From Trichosphaerium sp. ATCC 40318 (lineage: Eukaryota; Discosea; Flabellinia; Trichosidae), in assembly GCA_038496445.1 (NCBI GenBank), contig JALMLS010000338.1, forward strand, positions 1-35,610: a stretch of DNA of 35,610 bases, written 5' to 3'. The translations under genes were made by a program, and so were the position numbers. Within the stretch, counting starts at the first letter, position 1, and every line of letters begins with the position of its first letter. Positions 29,233 to 35,610 of the stretch are shown here, one piece after another. A model generated the notes under the pieces. The model did not search any database. It was not told where the DNA came from and saw only the letters and a program-made list of their open reading frames with translations.

Positions 29233-29467
29233 ATGACTTCGCGTCATTTCTGTACTTTCTTTTTCTTTTTTGCTCTTGCTGCACTTACCAATGGTAACAC
29301 AAGTACGAATACCTATTCAGCGTGATATGACGTTTTATTAATTTGCCAAACATCTTAGTCGTAACTTCAAGTGACCACGTTTGTGGCACTGATATGGCGT
29401 GCTACGTGAGGCAAAGACCATCGGCGCTTATTCTCAATTCTACTGGGTTAAATTTCCCATCTTGTTT
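29233..29467 (+). pseudogene. Beta-helix surface glycoprotein family, copy 6 (cut in exon 2)
   Basis: Exon 1 (29233-29293) encodes the signal peptide MTSRHFCTFFFFFALAA. A GT...AG intron (29294-29358) leads to exon 2 from 29359, which reads VTSSDHVCGTDMAC...LILNSTGLNFPS. At about 29460-29470 family homology stops and the frame runs into reverse-complement piggyBac sequence, ending at a TGA at 29574-29576. The copy is destroyed by the rearrangement junction, or looks destroyed because of a chimera. Confidence 0.75.
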
Positions 29468-30408
29468 GAGATCCATGGCTGAACAAAAAATTAGAGTCAC
29501 ATGTAAAAAAAATGGCACCTTCCAATTGTTTTCGACCATTTTGCACATGAAGGAAGGATCATTTGGTGTGAGATGAGGCTATATCAAAGCATTGATAAAG
29601 TCAATCAATACCTAGTCGAATCATCAAGACACTTCAATTCTATGGCCCATGCGTATGGTTTCTTAGTGTTGTGAGTTTTTATATGGCACTTGAAATATTA
29701 TGATGGAATACAGATTTCATCAGCACAAGTGAAATAACCTGGTACCATGTGGCGCTTAAAGACAATCACTAGAAATGAATGTACCATGTTAGCATCAAAT
29801 TTCATATTGGCAGAGATGTTGAAGTAGTGATTAAGTTGATACAAACCTGTTTTCCCAGTAAATAAAATTTGTGCTTCACCTGTGCTCCACAATGTGCGAA
29901 TATTCTGTATTCCAATAATCCCATGCCATATCACTATGCCAGAGAAGTTCGTCATATGGGTAGTGATCCCATTTTTTAGGTCAGTGTGATGGTGTTCATA
30001 TGTGCTTGTGAATAACAAGTTTTCAAAAATCTTATTTTCCCACTTGAAGGTGAAAAATGCCATTGGTGTCTTGGCTTTTCCAATACCAAAAATGTTACGT
30101 TGCTTTTTAAGTTTAGTCTAAACGTCTAACACGGGATAGTCAACATAGGTAAATCCTTAAGGCTTCAATGCTGCTGTCAAAATCGGAGCCCAAAGAAATA
30201 TTAGTTGCCAGTATCGCAGATGTTATGAAGTACATACTGTATGGATTCTCTGTTTGACCGTTTCAACACGCGCTCCTTTGGGCGTTTGTCATAGTACTTG
30301 GAAAAGCCACGGCGTTGTTGCAACATTGGGGAGTTACGTATTCTTTATTGTGAAATCCACAATTTTTGGGTTTACAAAAGTTGACTTTTTTGATGACGAC
30401 TCGATGGG
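29468..30408 (-). mobile_element. Truncated mirror copy of the piggyBac element
   Basis: Contains only the 5' terminal repeat (ending at 30408) and the N-terminal part of the transposase remnant (frame 29698-30063, identical in translation to 27790-28155). The 3' part is missing because the inversion breakpoint lies inside the element. Confidence 0.8.
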
Positions 30409-30448
30409 CCGGAAGTTCAAACGGAGTTTCCACGAGATCGCTTTATCC
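30409..30448 (-). mobile_element. Mirror copy of the LINE fragment
   Basis: Reverse complement of 27405-27444, including CCGG at 30409-30412. Confidence 0.6.
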
Positions 30449-31425
30449 ACTTAATAAATACGCTTACGCCTAGAGCGTCTTGTACTTGCCAAATAAAAGT
30501 AAATTTACAATACACGAAAATCGTTAAGAAAGTTCTTCGCTTAAAAATTAACACAGCCTGCGTAAGCAGTATGAACAACAGTTTATTGGTTTGTAAGTAG
30601 ACACCATGTTAAAACACATTTAGGTGGCTTATTATTCGTTGCTTTTGGTAAAATACGTCATTAAAGTGCGTGTCAAGGAGTTTAAGAATTGTTTAAAAGC
30701 TTTTCGTCTTCATTTTGCCACCTTTACACTTATATCGCTTGAATCTGTTCATGACGCGTACTAATACGCGTACAGCGTAGCATACATACTCTGGATAGAA
30801 GTTGCAACAAGTACAACTAAAATACTACATGTGATGTTCAATTATTGTCATCACCCGCAATGTACTACTTACGTGGCATCGACAGTGTTTAGTAAATGTC
30901 ATTGTACTAAAAAGTAAAGCGTCCAACAGATGGCAGGTAGACTATATTTGATTGCTGGTATGGCTAGGTACCATTAGCGTTGTATCTAAAGAGACAAAAC
31001 ACGTGGTCAAGTTTCTTTTTGTGGTTCGCTGGTGATTGGATTTTACTCTACAAGGTATGCTCATGCTATAATGTTAGCCTGAACTTCATTTTCCGTGTTA
31101 ACTCTTTCATTACATTAGAGTGCACGCGTCCATTCTACATTAAAACTGACCCCACTTGTGTCACTCTTCCATGCTATGTGATAAGTTTTGTTGTGGCAAA
31201 ATTGATACAGTTACGCTTCTTTCATGGGTAGTGGACAAAATCTAAATTTCTGTTGTACAAAAGATAAAAAATGGGGTATCTGACCACAGAGCGAAAGAAT
31301 ACACCAAGTTTTGACATAGCTTTGACATTTGACAAAATTTTTTGACATTTTACATTGCGGAAAAAAGTCACTTTAATTTGAATGACAGAAGATGGATTGG
31401 GTCGATAAGTATTTTACTGTTAGGT
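30449..31425. other. Mirror copy of the intergenic region 26429-27404
   Basis: Same content in reverse, including the 83-aa frame (30980-31231, +) and the ACGCGTA hairpin near 30753-30771. No gene supported. Confidence 0.4.
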
Positions 31426-33803
31426 TCAAACAGAAGATATTTCTACTTCCTTGGTTGTTAAAGTATAAGGGAAAATGGCTCGTCTCAACTTAGGTACAAA
31501 GAAAGCAATAATCAGGCCTACAGCAATCTACCATACAAATTTAGTTTGAGAAAAATAAATGACAACAAGAAAAAGAAATGATCATTCACATACGAACACA
31601 AAAATCCCGGCTATGACACCTAATACCAAACCAACATTTACTGATGCTCCGCTATCACAACTATCAGCTCTAGATGTGATAACAATTATGCTAACAAAAG
31701 TTAGAGATCAGTGCAAAACTAAAAAGCATACGATGAAAGAGTCCGCTCAATTCTTGCCAATACACATTCTGGTGATACTAATGTAAAAGTACCATTGATA
31801 CAGTTACTGTTGCTTCGTATTACTTCTCTTCTTGTCTCACCAACACTTGTTGTGTCATTATCACTTGTGAAGTCAATGATGAACGTTGTATTTGATGGTA
31901 TCACAATACATCCTAAACATCAGATTAACCAATAAACGTGTGCTAAATAACTTGTGATACAAGACATACCTTCAACTTGAAGAAAGCCTCCTGGAGTAAT
32001 TGTTGCTATCTCTGAGTTTACAAAGTCACCATTTATTATCAAAGGACTAGACAGCACTATTTCAGGTGGTAGACTACCAACTGTTGGTGCAGCTGTAGGT
32101 GATACAGTTGTCGGTTCAACTGTTGGTGCTGTTGTAGGCGATATTATAGGAGTGGTAATGAAAGTTTTGCCTTCGCAAGTAACTATTCAACATTGTAAGC
32201 GAGCAAATATAAATAATTTATACCATTAGCTTGACAATCTACAAAATACGTGGTGATATCAGAGTAGCCACATGTAAGATTTGTTGGTGTTGAAGGACAA
32301 TCAAAAACGCTTCCAGTATCTATTTGATAAATTAGTACAATACAATTGCTTGTGCATTACTATTGTTGAGGCTGTTTTCGAATGTTGTTGTATTTCTAAA
32401 TACGAAATTAAGTATGCTTGACGTGTAACAATAGAGTACCTTATCATAAAGTTCATATCAGAGCCTATCAATGCTGGGGATCTTGTAGTTATTGGATTAT
32501 TTTGTACTTGTTTTCTACGTTGGATCAGTCATCAGTTATTGGCTATTAAATAAGTAGGACGTTACACGCATGTAATATTCTCAAATACACAAGAATCTAT
32601 CACTGCTGATCCACCGTTTGATAGACCACTCAAAACCAATGAGCCAACTAATAGGCAATTAACATGATACTTGGCTAGGCGTGCGTACCAGTACATCTGT
32701 CATTGATTGGTTTTTCTTCTTCCACAGTATTATCAATGAAAGTTGAGTTTATTATCTGTACATCAGTTGAATTTGCGTATAGTACTGAAACATAGTATTC
32801 AAATTGTGCTATATATAAATGAGAATATATGAGGACTAAGATTCACATACCACCTCTTGCAAGTACATAATTGTCCTTGAACAAACAAGAATTGATTGTA
32901 ACCTAAATAAATGCGTATGAATATTTAGCCTGTTATACAAAGTCACAAAGTACTCTATCAACAGTTCTGAATGTAGCAACAATTCCTATGCTTAAATAGT
33001 TACGATCAAACAAAATAACGGGAATCAAATATTACCTCTTCCTGTCATTCTGTGCAGAAGACTTCCTCCTTTATAATTATGTTGAAAATGACAATTATTC
33101 ACAGAAACTGTTTCGACTGTTTCTATCCATAGTCCCAAAGCTTCGGCAAATCTTCCTCTGTCATCGTACAGTTCTTGGAAAAGTGAATTGCGAACAGCAG
33201 CATTTCGACTATTTTTCTCATTAATTGTGACAAAATCGAATAAATCACGTGTACCTGTCAAATATTTGAATAGAACTCTCTGTGCCTGTAACTACCATAT
33301 CCCTACATGTCAATTGATCAATAAACTAGACTTGTAATGAACGTACTCTACAGTGACATTTGTGAACTCGCTCAATCTGATTTTACAACCATCAAACGTA
33401 AACCCTGATAATGAGATACTTATGTTTTGATTCCCTATCACCGTTTGCCTTTGAAGTGCGCATGAAACATTTATGCCTTTATTTAACGCTAAATAATTTG
33501 TTACAGAACCTTCCAAAAGCGTCCATACCATAAATGTCTATACTTTCGTTGAGTTGTGCTTGAAACAGGCCGGCAGAAAAAGTTAATCCGGTAGAATTGA
33601 GAATAAGCGTGGTTGGTCCTTCGTTCAAGTAGCAATCCATGTCAGTGCCACAATCGTGGTCACTTGAAGTTACGACTAAGGTATTTGGTAAAAATTAATG
33701 AAACGTCATATTGCGCTGAATAGGTATTCGTACTTGTGCTACTGTGGGTAGGTGCGGCAAGAGCAAAAAAGAAAAAGAAAGTACAGAAATAACGCAAAGT
33801 CAT
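31426..33803 (-). CDS. Beta-helix surface glycoprotein family, copy 7 (mirror of copy 5)
   Basis: Exact mirror of the gene at 24051-26428. Each exon lies at 57854 minus the coordinate given there, so the gene starts with ATG at 33803 and ends with the stop at 31426-31428. The translated segments I compared are identical, so it would encode the same 550-aa protein. If the palindrome is real, the locus has two divergent identical genes; if it is a chimera, this is not an independent gene. Confidence 0.72.
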
Positions 33804-34024
33804 TTACTATACAAGGAATAAGCATTATTTGGCGTAATAAAGCGTTTTTTTATAAGTTGAGCTGTTTTTTAAAAACGCACGTGATGCTTTCCAAAACTAT
33901 TATCAAAATAAAAAGTGATATGTTCTCATTAGTTTTGGTTGGGCCTCTCATTGCTTTTAACTGCCCAAAGAACCTTGATCACGATATCTTGAGTTCACAA
34001 ATTATATCACGCTATGTAAACAAA
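33804..34024 (-). promoter_or_regulatory. Mirror copy of the copy 5 upstream region
   Basis: Reverse complement of 23830-24050, with CACGTG at 33878-33883, 80 nt upstream of the minus-strand ATG. Confidence 0.55.
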
Positions 34025-34551
34025 GTGAAACAAGAACATGCCGAGGATACACGAGAGAAGAAGAAGGAGTTGATATTTACCCGGGAGACCCATGTTGGCT
34101 ACCTAAAGAGTCATCTATAAGCAAGGTCGGTTCTCCTGCGATAGTGAAGGTTATGTTATACCATTATCATTATGGCGTATGTAATCAGAGTGAATTTGGT
34201 GATTCCCAACGAACGTATTGAGTTGAGACGTGTAGTCCGTTTTCTTCACAAAGTGAAGCTAGTTTTTCAATTAGACTTTTGATTTGCTGTTGTCATTTTC
34301 CTTTTTTTGACTATTTCCAAGGTTTCTCAAGACCGTATTTTAACCTACAATCAAAAACTCAACTGATCATAATCCCACATCTCAAAATGTTCCTTTGAAT
34401 ATGTTTAATGGGAACAGTTTGTACTTTAGTACGTATAAACAGAAGGATGTTTTTAGAGTTTGACTTTGGACAATTTTAATTGTATGAAGCTGAAGTTTAT
34501 TCTGAATTAGCTCAAAAGAATACTGCTGATGGTGTACTTATGTTTATTCTA
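34025..34551. other. Mirror copy of the intergenic region 23303-23829
   Basis: No gene supported. It ends with TCTA (34548-34551), the reverse complement of the TAGA target-site duplication next to the LTR. Confidence 0.4.
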
Positions 34552-34675
34552 TGTAAGATACATATATCACCAATCTTGTACTAAGTCACTCATGACTATC
34601 GTGCCTTAAGCACGGAATAAAGAAGTAGGAGAGCCACCGGCCGCTCCTCGATTAACTACCTAAACCACTCTTACA
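34552..34675 (+). repeat. 5' LTR of the second retrotransposon copy
   Basis: 124 bp, reverse complement of 23179-23302, TGTAAGATAC...CCACTCTTACA. Confidence 0.94.
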
Positions 34676-34706
34676 TTTGGCGACACGAGTACGATTTTTA
34701 CTTGCA

Positions 34707-35610
34707 ATGAGCGACGGCGACGTAGATCAGACCATTCCCGAATTAGCCGACGAAATAGTGCAACAAGACCAGAAAGAGACTCCACCTACATCTGAGGATG
34801 GGGAGAAAGCCGATAGCGCAGAGGAAGTGCACATACCAGATAGCTCGGAAGATGAGAAAGAAAGGGTTGAGAAGCGACCTAAACCTCTAGTTGCAAACAC
34901 GAAGCCGAAAAAGAAATTGGGCAAAACGACGCCAGTAGATACTAGCACCCCTCGAAAGGTACGTAAACGCAGCAACAATGGCGTGGGCAAAGATAAGGGC
35001 AAGAAGAAGCGCAAAACAGCACCGCCACAACCCATGATGCCAACTATACAAAACAAGGAACGACTGAGCCCGATTGACCTTGGCGAAGACTCAGATGGCG
35101 AAGCATCTAGCTACAAACGAATGCGGCAAGAAGTACGCAAAACGCCGAATAGCGCACCCAAAAGCCACTCCAGTGTATCCGATTACAACGCTACAGCATA
35201 CATAGAGACGCTACATGGATTGGAATGCACTAAAGAAGAGTTGAAACACGTCCTACAATTCTTACCGCACGCAATCAAGAACAACCATGGCGTAATCATT
35301 GGCAACGATTGGAGCAAATCGATATCGATCAACAAGGCTGGAAAGATACCGGAGAACTTGGACATGTTTGGCGTGAACAAGTCTGTCAGAGCTATGTACG
35401 TCTACCTCACGAGGATACGACAAACAGTAGACACGTACAACATTGACAAGAAGGGGTACAAATACTTGCTATCCAAGTTCGCAAAGAACGAAGCCTTCAC
35501 CATGCTCAGCAACATGGACATACGAGAACCAGCCGAAATCATATTGGCACTGATCCAACGCTTCCAATACATAAGGGGTACCGACGAAGCCTACCAAAAG
35601 CTACAGTCCT
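34707..35610 (+). CDS. gag-pol: Gag-Pol polyprotein, N-terminal part (runs off window)
   Basis: Starts at the ATG at 34707 (MSDGDVDQTIPEL) and remains open to the window end, covering about 301 residues. These are the acidic and Lys-rich N-terminus and the start of the capsid-like region, identical to the copy at 17442-23147. Zinc knuckle and Pol would lie beyond the window. Confidence 0.93.
   Translation, partial: MSDGDVDQTIPELADEIVQQDQKETPPTSEDGEKADSAEEVHIPDSSEDEKERVEKRPKPLVANTKPKKKLGKTTPVDTSTPRKVRKRSNNGVGKDKGKKKRKTAPPQPMMPTIQNKERLSPIDLGEDSDGEASSYKRMRQEVRKTPNSAPKSHSSVSDYNATAYIETLHGLECTKEELKHVLQFLPHAIKNNHGVIIGNDWSKSISINKAGKIPENLDMFGVNKSVRAMYVYLTRIRQTVDTYNIDKKGYKYLLSKFAKNEAFTMLSNMDIREPAEIILALIQRFQYIRGTDEAYQKLQS

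Larger units (their letters stand above)
28388..29467. other. Unique spacer between the palindrome arms
   Basis: About 1.08 kb, continuous on its left with the left arm. It holds the 3' part of the piggyBac element, the right LINE fragment, and the promoter plus first exons of surface gene copy 6. Its right end is the abrupt junction with the inverted arm. Confidence 0.85.
29468..35610 (-). repeat. Large inverted repeat, right arm
   Basis: Reverse complement of 22244-28387, running to the window edge. All features in it are mirror copies. Differences found by eye are single-base indels: an extra T in a T run at about 30693-30698, three missing bases between 29555 and 29615, and an A-run difference at about 29485-29490. 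Confidence 0.97.
34552..35610 (+). mobile_element. Second copy of the Ty3/Gypsy retrotransposon (cut by window end)
   Basis: LTR at 34552-34675, primer-site candidate from 34678, then Gag. Sequence mirrors 22244-23302. Because the flanking host DNA is mirrored too, this copy arose with the palindrome and not by an independent insertion. Confidence 0.93.

Noticed and set aside
1-35610. CRISPR arrays, bacterial operons or phage features
   Set aside because: No regularly spaced repeats and no prokaryotic gene arrangement; spliced genes and an LTR element show eukaryotic nuclear DNA.

Overview
This window looks like nuclear DNA from an intron-dense eukaryote, most likely a unicellular one; I cannot name the species. 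Host genes carry GT...AG introns of about 25-85 nt (most 40-60), the sequence outside the retrotransposon is AT-rich, and TAA, TAG and TGA all end reading frames, as in the standard code.

The main theme is a multigene family of putative type I surface glycoproteins. The complete member (24051-26428, 16 exons, 550 aa when spliced by hand) has a signal peptide, an ectodomain resembling a right-handed beta-helix, a Pro/Thr-rich stalk, a conserved membrane-proximal domain, one transmembrane helix and a short tail. The window holds seven copies: 1-2220 (+, cut by the window edge, intact), 3556-5969 (+, frameshifted), 8563-10405 (-, 5'-truncated and frameshifted), 13644-14786 (+, 5'-truncated), 24051-26428 (+, intact), 29233-29467 (+, cut by a rearrangement) and 31426-33803 (-, mirror copy of the fifth). 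Promoter-side and 3'-flanking DNA is duplicated along with the genes.

An RCC1-repeat protein gene (11351-13274, 5 exons, 577 aa, C-terminal SAM-like region) is the only clear gene outside the family. A complete Ty3/Gypsy LTR retrotransposon (17177-23302, minus strand) has 124-bp LTRs differing by one base, a 4-bp target-site duplication and one uninterrupted Gag-Pol frame of 1901 codons. A decayed piggyBac-like transposon (27445-28919) sits in a LINE reverse-transcriptase fragment, and a related LINE fragment at 15081-15290 preserves the matching empty site.

The right part of the window is a giant inverted repeat. Positions 22244-28387 recur in reverse complement at 29468-35610, separated by about 1.08 kb. 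The right arm starts inside the piggyBac copy, is joined at a microhomology to exon 2 of a surface-protein gene, and runs off the window inside a second copy of the retrotransposon. The arm differences I found are all single-base indels, so either a very young inverted duplication or a fold-back or amplification chimera is possible. Everything in 29468-35610 should be treated as potentially redundant until this is settled.
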